Positions 45,628 through 54,430 of a DNA stretch of 64,000 bases are shown one piece after another (positions within the stretch are counted from its first letter, which is position 1; every line of letters begins with the position of its first letter). This DNA is from Runella sp. CRIBMP (lineage in GTDB: Bacteria; Bacteroidota; Bacteroidia; Cytophagales; Spirosomataceae), in contig NZ_JAAAKZ010000002.1 in NCBI RefSeq assembly GCF_009905605.1, positions 930,001-994,000 on the forward strand, given 5' to 3'. The translations under genes were made by a program, and so were the position numbers. A model generated the notes under the pieces. It was not told the origin of the DNA and did no database searches. It saw nothing but the letters and a program-made list of their open reading frames with translations.

Positions 45628-46503
45628 TTAAACTCCTGCCGTGGTGACGTCAGCCGCTATCTTCTTAACCAAGCCCTGTAAGACTTTTCCAGGACCGCAC
45701 TCTATGAATTCAACTGCCCCGTCGGCCACCATGGCCCGCACCGATTGGGTCCAGCGTACGGGTGCGGTGAGTTGCGAAATCAGATTTTCTTTGATGGTTT
45801 CTACCTCAGTAGCCGCCTGGGCGTTTACGTTTTGATAGATAGGGCAACGCGGAGTTGAAAAGACCGTTGCTTCAATGGCCGCCGCCAATTCTTCGCGAGC
45901 TGGCTCCATCAACGGCGAGTGAAACGCGCCACCCACAGGAAGCGGTAAAACGCGCTTAGCACCTGCTTCTTTCAATTTTTCACCTGCGAGGCGCACACCT
46001 TCATGCGTCCCCGAAATTACTACCTGACCGGGGCAGTTAAAATTGGCTGCTACAACCACTTCTCCTTCAACAGAGGCACAAATTTCTTCAATCTTAGCAT
46101 CATCCAAACCCAACACTGCCGCCATCGTCGACGGACTGATGATACAAGCCCGTTGCATGGCGTCAGCTCGTTTGGCAACCAATCGCAAAGCATCTTCAAA
46201 AGATAATGCTCCCGCCGCTACTAACGCCGAAAACTCTCCCAATGAATGGCCCGCCACCATATCGGGCTTGAAATCTTCAATGGTAGAAGCCAGAATAACG
46301 GAATGTAAAAATATGGCAGGCTGCGTCACATTGGTTTGTTTGAGCTCCTCGTCGGTTCCTTCAAACATTACTTTTGTAATCTCAAAACCTAAAATTTCGT
46401 TTGCTTTATCAAACATCGCACGGGCTTGGGCATTATTTTCGTACAAATCTTTGCCCATTCCGCTGAACTGAGAGCCTTGGCCGGGGAAAACGTATGCTTT
46501 CAT
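45628..46503 (-). CDS. fabD: Malonyl-CoA:acyl-carrier-protein transacylase
   Basis: The 291-residue protein shows all FabD hallmarks: FPGQGSQFSGMG near the N-terminus, the nucleophile Ser87 in GHSLGE, Arg112 in the RADAMQ segment, and the catalytic His195 in GAFHSPLM. It moves malonyl from CoA to ACP for fatty-acid synthesis. A TAAGTTTG element at 46541-46548 may drive it. It follows the DCC-family gene on the same strand with a 62-base gap; it is not part of the secretion system functionally. Confidence 0.95.
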   Translation of the reverse strand: MKAYVFPGQGSQFSGMGKDLYENNAQARAMFDKANEILGFEITKVMFEGTDEELKQTNVTQPAIFLHSVILASTIEDFKPDMVAGHSLGEFSALVAAGALSFEDALRLVAKRADAMQRACIISPSTMAAVLGLDDAKIEEICASVEGEVVVAANFNCPGQVVISGTHEGVRLAGEKLKEAGAKRVLPLPVGGAFHSPLMEPAREELAAAIEATVFSTPRCPIYQNVNAQAATEVETIKENLISQLTAPVRWTQSVRAMVADGAVEFIECGPGKVLQGLVKKIAADVTTAGV

Positions 46504-46540
46504 TAAGGTTATTATTGAGTGAATTATGAATTAATGACTG

Positions 46541-46548
46541 CAAACTTA
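46541..46548 (-). promoter_or_regulatory. Candidate -7 element for fabD
   Basis: TAAGTTTG on the minus strand matches TAnnTTTG and lies 38 bases before the fabD start, in the gap after the DCC-family gene. The nearest upstream TTG is 28 bases away, longer than usual. Confidence 0.35.
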
Positions 46549-46565
46549 ATCACTCCCTCCCTAAC

Positions 46566-46961
46566 TCACTCTATTACAAACAATTTTTTCTCTTCGGGCG
46601 TGGGGATACGGCAGGACTCGCTCTTGCCAAAAAGTCGGTAGCGATTTTTGGCAATGATATCGTAGAAGAAATCACGGATGAAACGAGGCACGACGCGAAA
46701 CAGATACAGCCAAGACCAGCCTTTTAGATAACGCGCTATCTCCAGTGCCGCATCCGATTTTTCGTATAATTTCCCGTCTCTTAGCAGAAGTACGGTGTCA
46801 AAATCAGTCAGTTGGCGCTGATTCTCGGCCAAGAGTCGCTGACCGAAATCAGATTGTAGCGAGGCAAACCGAAACCTGCGCGCGGCATCACGGTCAATGA
46901 CGAAGTTGATGCTCGCGTTGCAGAAATTACAGACACCGTCAAAAAGAATTACATCGGGCAT
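46566..46961 (-). CDS. DCC-family (DUF393) thiol-disulfide oxidoreductase-like protein
   Basis: The 131-residue protein starts with ILFDGVCNFCN, the family signature with a Cys11-x-x-Cys14 pair after the Asp of DGVC. The rest (FRFASLQSD, a DTVLLL strand and an FYDIIAKNRYRLFG segment) fits the family. These proteins have a thioredoxin-like arrangement, but a precise substrate is not established. It follows the FGE-like gene by 26 bases on the same strand, so it may be co-transcribed with the type VI operon without necessarily belonging to it. Confidence 0.85.
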   Translation of the reverse strand: MPDVILFDGVCNFCNASINFVIDRDAARRFRFASLQSDFGQRLLAENQRQLTDFDTVLLLRDGKLYEKSDAALEIARYLKGWSWLYLFRVVPRFIRDFFYDIIAKNRYRLFGKSESCRIPTPEEKKLFVIE

Positions 46962-46987
46962 ATCGAGCCTGTTTTAGTATACATCAA

Positions 46988-47959
46988 TTACTCATAACAC
47001 ACCCGAAAGCCTACCGTATTTTTTTTGGACGCAGGTGCTAATCCGTAACGAAACGTAAGCGGTTTGGGTTCGTCGCCAAACGAACGGCCTCTCACCACTC
47101 GACCGCTTCCTTGCGGTGGGCCAGCAGGTGCAGTACTTGGGCTGTTGGCATAATAATTTTTATCGTACCAGTCGGCGCACCATTCGGCGGCATTTCCACC
47201 CATGTCAAACAGGCCTAGCTTGTTTGCTTTTTTGGTGTTGACGGGCTTTGTTCCCGCGCCATCGGTATTTCCAGCATACCACCCCAACTCTTCGGTAGAA
47301 ACCGTATTTTTAGCCACACCACCGCAGGCAGCGTATTCCCATTCGGCTTCGGTCAAAAGACGAACTCTTTTTTTTAGCTGTCCTGAAAGCCATTCGCAAT
47401 ACGCCACGGCATCGTCCCACGAAACCCCCACTATAGGATGCTCATCCTGCCAGCCCCAATTGGGCGGCGCGGGCATGACTTTTCCAGTAGTTTTGGCAAA
47501 TGTACGGTACTGAGCAACCGTCACCTCATGCTTTGCCACAAAAAAATCAGCGAGGGTTACGGAATGTACGGGGCGCTCATCAATGGCTCCTTTGTCGTCC
47601 CCCATTGAAAATGTACCCCCTTTTACGAGTACAAAATCGGGTAATTCAGCGCGGCTTACATTTTTTTCGGGGGCAGGGTTTGAATTTGTATTATTTCGGG
47701 GAAACGACGTGGGATTGGGCGTAACGGAAGCGTTAGTTTTCTGAGCCAACGCTTTGATGGATTTCTGGAGTTGGCCTTTACAGTAAGGTTCTTCGTTTCG
47801 AATGCGCAACGCACGTTCATAATTTTCTTTGGCGCATTGATAATCCTGTTTCTTAAAACACGCATCCGCCCGTTTTTTGTAGTCATCAAAAGTTACTTTT
47901 TGAGCAACCGCTGCGATCGAAAAAAGGATACAACCAAAAACAAAAAGTAGGCGAATCAT
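46988..47959 (-). CDS. TPR plus FGE-like (SUMF1) protein of the type VI locus, catalytic Cys missing
   Basis: The 323-residue protein has a signal peptide (FVFGCILFSIAAVAQ), a short TPR-like helical part (residues about 25-75, YKKRADACFKKQDYQCAKENYERAL), a low-complexity linker, then a formylglycine-generating-enzyme fold (about 105-323). The latter shows GGTFSMGD, HEVTVAQYRTF, PIVGVSWDDAVAYCEWL, LLTEAEWEYAACGG and a final VGFRVCYE. In the last part, RVVRGRSFGDEP lacks the reactive cysteines that true FGE enzymes have there. It is therefore probably a structural or binding protein in the periplasm. It is the last gene of the secretion cluster, 24 bases after a small membrane protein gene. Whether it takes the place of TssQ is unknown. 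Confidence 0.7.
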   Translation of the reverse strand: MIRLLFVFGCILFSIAAVAQKVTFDDYKKRADACFKKQDYQCAKENYERALRIRNEEPYCKGQLQKSIKALAQKTNASVTPNPTSFPRNNTNSNPAPEKNVSRAELPDFVLVKGGTFSMGDDKGAIDERPVHSVTLADFFVAKHEVTVAQYRTFAKTTGKVMPAPPNWGWQDEHPIVGVSWDDAVAYCEWLSGQLKKRVRLLTEAEWEYAACGGVAKNTVSTEELGWYAGNTDGAGTKPVNTKKANKLGLFDMGGNAAEWCADWYDKNYYANSPSTAPAGPPQGSGRVVRGRSFGDEPKPLTFRYGLAPASKKNTVGFRVCYE

Positions 47960-47983
47960 ATCGTGACAATTACAGAGGTAAAT

Positions 47984-48454
47984 TTACCGTTGAATGCGTT
48001 GTTGTTCAAGTTGTTGGAGCCGCAGTTCAAGGCTTTGCTTTTCCTGAACCAACTGACCGTACTTATCCGTGAGTTGTTTCCATTCATCGTCTTGTATTAA
48101 CCTTGCATTGCCCAAGTCGGTCAAATACGCCTCGTAACTTTTCAGGACAGACCTAAAAAGCGGTTTGTCATATCGCTGCTGAAGGCGGGTGATAAACCCG
48201 AAAACAGTCTGTAATTGCTTGGCAGAAAACGGTTTTGTTTGGGTCAGCACTTCGATATAATCATCCAAGCGGTCAGTTTCGACCAAAAAACCCTTGATTT
48301 CTGTTTCGGTCGATTGATTCCGTTGCAGGGCTAATTCAGGAATTTTACGGAGGTTTAGATAGATTGAAATACCCAACAAGACCACAACGCTGGCATAACA
48401 GGCCCAGAAGTACATAATGCGAGAACGGCGGATTTCAGTATTAAGGGCTTTCAT
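47984..48454 (-). CDS. Small inner-membrane coiled-coil protein, TssO/TssP-like
   Basis: The 156-residue protein has a short basic N-terminus (MKALNTEIRRSRI), one membrane segment (about residues 14-34) and a long periplasmic helical region ending in a Gln/Glu-rich coiled coil (QEKQSLELRLQQLEQQ). The LN.E.RRSR start and single membrane segment resemble TssO of subtype iii systems, where TssN, O, P, Q and R form the trans-envelope part replacing TssJLM. I cannot tell TssO from TssP by eye with certainty. Confidence 0.6.
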   Translation of the reverse strand: MKALNTEIRRSRIMYFWACYASVVVLLGISIYLNLRKIPELALQRNQSTETEIKGFLVETDRLDDYIEVLTQTKPFSAKQLQTVFGFITRLQQRYDKPLFRSVLKSYEAYLTDLGNARLIQDDEWKQLTDKYGQLVQEKQSLELRLQQLEQQRIQR

Positions 48455-48514
48455 ATTTTAGGAATTCGAATTTAGAAGGCAAAATTGAACACATCTACGA
48501 TACCATTTTCGCGC

Positions 48515-49006
48515 TTATTTAATGGGCGCAACGGGCGGTGGTGGCGGCTGTGATTGCATGGTTGCAATCTGGAGTTTCAAAAATTGATTATCCTGCGCCA
48601 AATGCTCAATTTGGTCTTTATATGCCTGTTTTTTAGCAAATATCTCTTTTTGATTGGCAACGGCTTCTTCATTGACCAGTATTAGAAATTTATAATTGCG
48701 AACTACGCGTCTGAAAACGGTATCGAGCACCGTAGCCTCGGCGGGGCGTTTTTGCATTGCAGTAAGTTGTTCTTGAAGAGTACTTTTTGTTTGCACCAAA
48801 GCGCTCTGATCAGTGCCTTTGATGGCCATCCTGAACGAACGATAAAGGGTATCCAACAACTGTACATCCGTCAAAAACCGGGCCTCCGTTTGGGAAGAGA
48901 GCGCCGCTTTACCAGCCGAGCGCGGGTTCAGAAAACGGTAACTGATTGCCGTCAGCAACCCAAAAAACAGCAAACTAACCAAAATATATTTTAGAAAAGG
49001 GCTCAT
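48515..49006 (-). CDS. Small inner-membrane coiled-coil protein, TssO/TssP-like
   Basis: The 163-residue protein has one membrane segment (about residues 5-25, LKYILVSLLFFGLLTAISY), a helical periplasmic part and a C-terminal coiled coil followed by a Pro-rich tail (PPPPPVAP). It has the same architecture as its downstream neighbour, though the sequences differ. Position between tssK and the other small membrane protein fits TssO/TssP of subtype iii secretion systems. The assignment rests on shape and context rather than on a clear motif. Confidence 0.6.
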   Translation of the reverse strand: MSPFLKYILVSLLFFGLLTAISYRFLNPRSAGKAALSSQTEARFLTDVQLLDTLYRSFRMAIKGTDQSALVQTKSTLQEQLTAMQKRPAEATVLDTVFRRVVRNYKFLILVNEEAVANQKEIFAKKQAYKDQIEHLAQDNQFLKLQIATMQSQPPPPPVAPIK

Positions 49007-49098
49007 GCTTCGGTGACCGATTTAACCTTTATAATAAACACTTAATGAAGGCTCATGCCATTTCTTTACAAGCAGACACTTTTTTAACTTTTCCCATT

Positions 49099-50205
49099 TT
49101 ACGACCGATATTGCTCCCGTCCGCGATACCCGCCGTCGCTATCGCCTTTGTAGACGTATTCAAGGCCACTTAATTCATTAAAAATGGCGTTGAGATTGTC
49201 CAGAAAATCTTTAATGAGGGCAAAAGCAGGAACGACGTCGTTGTGGTTATACTGAATTTTTACCAATAAATTGAGTTTTGCCTCAAACGAAGCCTGCGTC
49301 ACGCCAAAACGTTGTCCAAAATAATTGTACATGTATTCTTTGTTACGTTGGGGCAAACAACGCAACGTGCCCATAAAAACCCGGGCAAATCGCGCGAAAT
49401 ATTCAACAAAATACGCAGGCGATGATTCGTTGAGTATCAAACGATAATGATCGTACGAGTCGGCTATGTGCAGGATTACTTTTTGGGCCAATATCCCCAC
49501 ATTTTTTGACCAATCGTCCTGCGCTTTCAAATACACATTCTGCACGGTAGTCTCGGCGTTTTTATCAATCTGTCCAATCAAGGCATCAAAATGGTCATAG
49601 TACCACATCAGCGTTGGATGGGCGCTGATATTCATGCACGGCGGCACGTATTCCCACTCCGAGAGCAGGTTGAATTGCTGATTTACTTTCTTGAGTTTTC
49701 CCACCACCAAATGATGAATTCCAGAGGTGTTGTGCTTGATATGCTCGGCGGTAGCGACGGCCAATCGGAGCGACGGCATCCAATAAGGCAAACGCAACGG
49801 CGATTCTTTGGGGTCAGGTTCGCCAAACGGCACTACGTTGGTGGGGTCAACAATGAGCAACACATAAAACTCCGTGCTGCGCTCATTGAGCAATTCGTTT
49901 TGAATACTTGACAACGAGCAGGTCAGTGAGGGTTGACTGGCATAAGCGGGGAATTCAATGCGCACCCCGCCTGGCGTAACAGCCCGGCAAAACGGCAGCG
50001 TTAGCTCATTGCCATTTTGGCTCAGTTGACACACTTTTCCGTCGTTGGAAGGCAGAAGGCCGTAAGTATGGGCGTTTAAGTGCGTACGGGCCACATCGCA
50101 CATTGCGTCGATTGCGGCCAAATCACTGCCCAACAGGTGGTCTTTGGTGATTTTCATCCCGTCCACCCAGTTGATCGGTAAATGCTTTGAAGTTGGAGTT
50201 GCCAT
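49099..50205 (-). CDS. tssK: Type VI baseplate protein TssK (subtype iii)
   Basis: The 368-residue protein has the TssK N-terminal pattern INWVDGMKITKDHLL, a middle part with PFCRAVTPGGVRIEF, and a C-terminal helical domain. It is shorter than proteobacterial TssK (about 440), as is usual in Bacteroidota. TssK trimers link the baseplate wedge (TssE/F/G) to the membrane complex; here the partner should be TssN and the small membrane proteins because TssJ/L/M are absent. Its ATG is 8 bases after the tssN stop. Confidence 0.85.
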   Translation of the reverse strand: MATPTSKHLPINWVDGMKITKDHLLGSDLAAIDAMCDVARTHLNAHTYGLLPSNDGKVCQLSQNGNELTLPFCRAVTPGGVRIEFPAYASQPSLTCSLSSIQNELLNERSTEFYVLLIVDPTNVVPFGEPDPKESPLRLPYWMPSLRLAVATAEHIKHNTSGIHHLVVGKLKKVNQQFNLLSEWEYVPPCMNISAHPTLMWYYDHFDALIGQIDKNAETTVQNVYLKAQDDWSKNVGILAQKVILHIADSYDHYRLILNESSPAYFVEYFARFARVFMGTLRCLPQRNKEYMYNYFGQRFGVTQASFEAKLNLLVKIQYNHNDVVPAFALIKDFLDNLNAIFNELSGLEYVYKGDSDGGYRGREQYRS

Positions 50206-50213
50206 ACGCAGGT

Positions 50214-51056
50214 TTAATCGGTATAACTACGCGCAATAATCGGTGTGCTCGTGGTTATGTTATTTTGAATAAAGGTTTTTTCAGGGTCAAGGTACGTTTT
50301 AAATAACCCCCAAAACGAGGAGGTATAAAAAACCCAACCCACAGCCCGGCCCGTTTGAATATCTTCAAACAAGATAGGGTTATTGGGGTCGACTTTGGTA
50401 TTGTACAAATTCATCATATAATGCAGCCATTCGCCCAAAGTACGATCTTGGGGCGCTTCAAATTCGTGACCTTCCCACGTGGGGTCATTGGGTTTCTTGC
50501 TGATTCTGACCTTGACCCGCATCGTATTTCGTAATTCAATCCCTGGTACACGCGTCGTGACGGGATAATACCATTTTCGATAAACACTCGGCGGTATAGC
50601 CGTCCAGAAATCATACGATTTAATGAATACATAAGGCAACATATACCGCAAAGCGCCCAATGAAAGATACGGAATGAGCATCCCTGTTTGTTTGGAAATG
50701 AGGGAATACGAAAGGATAAAACCCGCCATCCCAAAAAACATGAGTGAGACACACAACCAAAATCCGGGAGCAAATTCTTTACGTACCAGCCACGTCGAAA
50801 AGTTTTTGTAGGCCGTTAGTAAAAAGACAACGCCCAAAATCAAAGCACCCGTTTCAAACACAATAAAACCCAACGACAGCGACGCTATTTGACTAACAAT
50901 TCCTCCCAATGCCGCAAAAAGAGCAAAGACAATGAGCACGTGCATCAACAATTTTTTGGAGAAAATCGCCGATGATTTTAAATAGGCAACAATTCCTAAA
51001 TTGGCTATTCCAAAGACAATATTTCCAATTAAAAGCGTAAGTATTGTTGACGACAT
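50214..51056 (-). CDS. tssN: TssN, membrane component specific to subtype iii
   Basis: The 280-residue protein has about five membrane segments in its first 160 residues, then a soluble C-terminal domain with IELRNTMRVKVRISKKP, APQDRTLGEWLHYMMNLYN and VGWVFYTSSFWGLFKTYLDP. This arrangement is that of TssN, found only in the Bacteroidota form of the type VI system. It provides part of the inner-membrane docking complex in place of TssL/TssM. Presence of this gene is the strongest evidence for subtype iii. Confidence 0.82.
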   Translation of the reverse strand: MSSTILTLLIGNIVFGIANLGIVAYLKSSAIFSKKLLMHVLIVFALFAALGGIVSQIASLSLGFIVFETGALILGVVFLLTAYKNFSTWLVRKEFAPGFWLCVSLMFFGMAGFILSYSLISKQTGMLIPYLSLGALRYMLPYVFIKSYDFWTAIPPSVYRKWYYPVTTRVPGIELRNTMRVKVRISKKPNDPTWEGHEFEAPQDRTLGEWLHYMMNLYNTKVDPNNPILFEDIQTGRAVGWVFYTSSFWGLFKTYLDPEKTFIQNNITTSTPIIARSYTD

Positions 51057-51114
51057 TCCTACAATTGATTAATTACTGAATTTGAAATTAGTCTCCATTC
51101 TTCACTAAAAATAC

Positions 51115-52059
51115 TCATAAAACCGTCGTAAAACCTAATAATGCCGCCTGACTTCCCTTATTTAACTGAAATCCATCACTAGATTTTTGGGGTAGCAATT
51201 CCAACCGCCAATCCAATTCAATCGGCACTAATAATCCAGCCAGAAAATCAACGATTTTTCGTTGTCTACCATTGGGAACATACGCTTCCATTTGGTGAGC
51301 TGGGAGTGGGCCGATAGAGATTTTCAAACAAAGGAATTGGTCGGTCAACGAAGGAGTGGCAATGACCGTATCCACGCCCAAAGCGGCCTCTCCAAGTGGT
51401 ATAAAAGAGGCTTCAACTGGTAGTGATTGAACAATTGACTCGTAGTCCAGTGCCACCGAATCACCCAATAATTGCTCAAAACAATCGCGCATCCACACCA
51501 AATTCCCCGCGGCTTTGTGCGCAATGGTTGTGATTTGAAACAACGAAGCCTGCTGATTATCTGTCAAGGATAGATGGGTACTTTCGGGCCAGAAAACGGC
51601 TAAAAATTCCTTCAAAAAACCTTTATCCTGCCCCGCCAATGCTTGTTTTTCAAACTGCTCAATACGCACCCGTTGATGGGTGATGGCGTTGTCGAACGGT
51701 AAAAAAAACTGCCGGGCATCGTCTTCTTGTCGTTCTTCTTCATTCCGAATCTCTTCCCATTGCTCATCCGTTTTATTACGGCCAGTGGGGCGGTGAAAAA
51801 GGCGCTCAGGCAAGGTGTCGTACAGTCCATCGCGGGGGGTATTGACCCGGTACCACGACGTTCCAGTGAGTTCGTTGAATACTTCCTCTATTTCTGAAAC
51901 ATCGCGTTCGTAAAAATACGCCGATGAGCGCTCGGGATAAATGACAATTTCTTCTTTCCGACAAAACCCGCTCGCAATCAATTCATCCACCACAGCCTCT
52001 ACCCGAAGCCGCCTGACAGGCAATTGATCCAAGGCTGATTTGAGTTCTTCGGGTGACAT
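51115..52059 (-). CDS. tssG: Type VI baseplate protein TssG (subtype iii)
   Basis: The 314-residue protein lies directly after tssF, the usual place for tssG. Its middle contains FLPFDNAITHQRVRIEQFE and FLAVFWPESTHLSLT, and the C-terminal part has a conserved-looking LCLKISIGPLPAHQM segment. By eye the similarity to TssG is weak, as is normal for the family; context carries most of the weight. With TssF and TssE it forms the baseplate wedge. It is followed by tssN after 58 bases. Confidence 0.72.
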   Translation of the reverse strand: MSPEELKSALDQLPVRRLRVEAVVDELIASGFCRKEEIVIYPERSSAYFYERDVSEIEEVFNELTGTSWYRVNTPRDGLYDTLPERLFHRPTGRNKTDEQWEEIRNEEERQEDDARQFFLPFDNAITHQRVRIEQFEKQALAGQDKGFLKEFLAVFWPESTHLSLTDNQQASLFQITTIAHKAAGNLVWMRDCFEQLLGDSVALDYESIVQSLPVEASFIPLGEAALGVDTVIATPSLTDQFLCLKISIGPLPAHQMEAYVPNGRQRKIVDFLAGLLVPIELDWRLELLPQKSSDGFQLNKGSQAALLGFTTVL

Positions 52060-52140
52060 AGGTGATTTTAGTGGCTTGGTTGATTAAAAGGAAGGTGGAA
52101 GTAAGAATTTGGAAGTATGAAGTCAGAAATCAACCTGCAC

Positions 52141-53976
52141 TTACGTCACTGTTCCGTTGACCAACATCCGAATGGGCAAAACGCCCGACGACTGTTCTTC
52201 CAACAAATGTTTGATGCGTAAACTATACTCCGACCATTGCTCGGGCGGAAGCGGTTTAGCAGGATTAGGCGTAAGATTGATGTCCAAAGTTCGCTGTAGT
52301 CCCTGATACTGAGAGGCTCCCATACTGAAGCCCTTGCTGATTTCCACCCGCTTTAATTTATCGCCCAGTTCGGCAAAACACACCGCTTTGTAATCTTCCA
52401 TCGTCACGGCGCGCCCCCGGGTAAGGATTGCTTTTTTGAAAACGGGTAAATTATCGTCTCCCTGCAACGGGCGCTGCCCGCCTTTGGTGGTGGTGAGGAG
52501 CATGGTCATGTCGTCCGTAAAAGCAATATTTGCGCGGTCTCGCATGAGTTTAGTGCCAAATGCGAGATTGTTGGCAGTATCTGCTTTCGTGGTCCAATAG
52601 CGCACGCTGAGTCGCCCGTTTTTTTCGGTGGTTTTGGCACTGATAAACCAGTTTTGAAAATTATCTTTTTTTATAATGTTGCTGATGCGTTCCAACCGCT
52701 TACGAATTTCTTCCACGTCGTTTTCGATTTCACCGCGCCCCAAGGCCATAAACATGGCTCCTTCGTCCCGCAGTAAATCCACCAAATACGACAAAATTTC
52801 GGAAGCATCGCGCTCATCAAAACGCGCCACTCCACCCTGTCGGAGCAAATACTGATTACCTGTTTCTCGATTGAACTGCTGCACGTTGGCGAGTTTAGCC
52901 CCCGTAGGGGTCTCAACCTCAATCATATCCAGAAAAAAATCGGTCTCTTCGGTACGAATGGGAAATACATTAAACAACGCCCGCAATTCCTGAAAATTAG
53001 TAACCGCCCGCCGGTTCACCACGGGAAAAGCGTTTACATCGAGGTACATACGTGACAAAATTTCTGGCGATAAAGCACCGGGAAATTTGATTTTTATCCA
53101 AAACAATTCTTGCACAAAATACCGCTGAAGCTCATCAGGGCGCAAGAAAGAGGCAATGGCTTCGGGATATTTTTTCTTTTGGCTTTGAATCGGAATTTCT
53201 TGGCCCGTTAGTCGATTGCGGCTGCTAACGCTTAGTACCTGCCCGTCGTATTGACGTTGTACCGTCCGCTCAATCCGGGTCGAAGCGCCCAGTTCATTGG
53301 CCAGGCCGTCAAAAGGTTTTTTGTTGACCAACCCCTGCACTACCTGAAGTTCTTCGGTGTCGGTAAACATCCGTACGTCCAATAAACGGCTCAGATGGGT
53401 TGCGCGTGAGGGGTCATTGCGCCAATCAAAAAAGAGCGCAAGGTCATCAAGGGCTTCCAATTCTTCGTTTAAAGACAGGCCAATCCAGACTTCATCCAAC
53501 GGCAACGCTTGGTCCATAAAAAACTCACGCGGTGCCCCCCCCATACCCATCTCTCGGATGCGGCTTTGCATGATGACGGTATTCAATCGGAGATTATGCA
53601 ACGTATACTCCCCCACCGATGAGAAAAAAAACTCTTTTCCTGCCAAAGCGCAGCTGAATGTATGTTCTGGCAACACATCGAAAGTAGGGTCAAGGATACC
53701 CGCTTTCATCATGGCATGGGCGGGTTGTGGCCCCGTCAGTACCTCTGGTGTAAGCAAATGGGCCAAGCGCTGCACCACCCGGCTCCGCGAATTGTCTAAC
53801 TCGTGATGAACATTTTCGAGCCCCGTGGCAAAAGCGCCTAATAGCATCCCGACGAGCGGATCAAAGCTCTCGATGGCCAAATCGCTTTCGTCATAATGCC
53901 ACAAACGCGCAATTTCCCGAATCATTTCGCTTCGGATTTGTTCACGGGTTTTGTATCGTTGGGGTTCGTTGTACAT
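52141..53976 (-). CDS. tssF: Type VI baseplate protein TssF
   Basis: The 611-residue protein starts with a REQIRSEMIREIARLWHYDES segment followed by DPLVGMLLGAFATGLENVHHELD and RLAHLLTPEVLTGPQPAH, the strongly conserved N-terminal region of TssF. Length fits the family (about 600). TssF dimers with TssG form the core of the wedge around the VgrG hub. The C-terminal RAVTMEDYKAVCFAELGDKLKRVEI segment is gpJ-like, as in contractile-tail baseplates. It starts 29 bases after the tssE stop. Confidence 0.9.
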   Translation of the reverse strand: MYNEPQRYKTREQIRSEMIREIARLWHYDESDLAIESFDPLVGMLLGAFATGLENVHHELDNSRSRVVQRLAHLLTPEVLTGPQPAHAMMKAGILDPTFDVLPEHTFSCALAGKEFFFSSVGEYTLHNLRLNTVIMQSRIREMGMGGAPREFFMDQALPLDEVWIGLSLNEELEALDDLALFFDWRNDPSRATHLSRLLDVRMFTDTEELQVVQGLVNKKPFDGLANELGASTRIERTVQRQYDGQVLSVSSRNRLTGQEIPIQSQKKKYPEAIASFLRPDELQRYFVQELFWIKIKFPGALSPEILSRMYLDVNAFPVVNRRAVTNFQELRALFNVFPIRTEETDFFLDMIEVETPTGAKLANVQQFNRETGNQYLLRQGGVARFDERDASEILSYLVDLLRDEGAMFMALGRGEIENDVEEIRKRLERISNIIKKDNFQNWFISAKTTEKNGRLSVRYWTTKADTANNLAFGTKLMRDRANIAFTDDMTMLLTTTKGGQRPLQGDDNLPVFKKAILTRGRAVTMEDYKAVCFAELGDKLKRVEISKGFSMGASQYQGLQRTLDINLTPNPAKPLPPEQWSEYSLRIKHLLEEQSSGVLPIRMLVNGTVT

Positions 53977-54005
53977 AGTTAGGGGTTATGGGTGAGCCAT
54001 TTACC

Positions 54006-54428
54006 TCAAGAATACCTTACTAATCGAAACTTCATGTCTTTCAAGCGTTCCTGCGTCTGCACTAATGTACTTGAAATGACAATCTGAATATAGCGACAAA
54101 TGCGGGGGCTTCCACCTTCTACTTTTTCTTCTACATCCGTAATTTCAATATCAACTTTAATAATCGTAATTCGCGGTTCAAATTTTTTGAGGTATTCTTC
54201 CACCGACCGTTTGATTTGGTCTTTGCTGGGTGTATCTCTCAATTGCCGAAAATCATAGCCATGAATGATACATCCGTAATTATGGTCAAAATGAAACTCC
54301 TTGGGTTTGGAAGCCAAGTAAAGTGATATATTTTGGGCAATGGAATCTTCTACCGAGATTTTTTCGGTAAATTGGCGCTTCATCAGTGCCCCAAACGAGG
54401 GCGGAACGGGGTAATATTCGTCGGCCAT
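54006..54428 (-). CDS. tssE: Type VI baseplate protein TssE (gp25-like)
   Basis: About 140 residues with the gp25/TssE pattern: SVEDSIAQNISLYLASKP, then HNYGCIIHGYDF and a C-terminal strand-rich half with an EPRITIIKVDIEI segment. It connects the sheath to the wedge. ATG at 54428 starts two bases after the vgrG stop; a TTG six bases earlier is in frame and would overlap it. The typical proteobacterial FGL motif is replaced by YGCIIHG, which is seen in the Bacteroidota branch as far as I recall. Confidence 0.85.
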   Translation of the reverse strand: MADEYYPVPPSFGALMKRQFTEKISVEDSIAQNISLYLASKPKEFHFDHNYGCIIHGYDFRQLRDTPSKDQIKRSVEEYLKKFEPRITIIKVDIEITDVEEKVEGGSPRICRYIQIVISSTLVQTQERLKDMKFRLVRYS

Positions 54429-54430
54429 AA

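Noticed and set aside
46988-47959. Calling this gene a sulfatase-activating formylglycine-generating enzyme
   Set aside because: The reactive cysteine positions near the C-terminus are not occupied and no sulfatase is near; only the fold name is kept.
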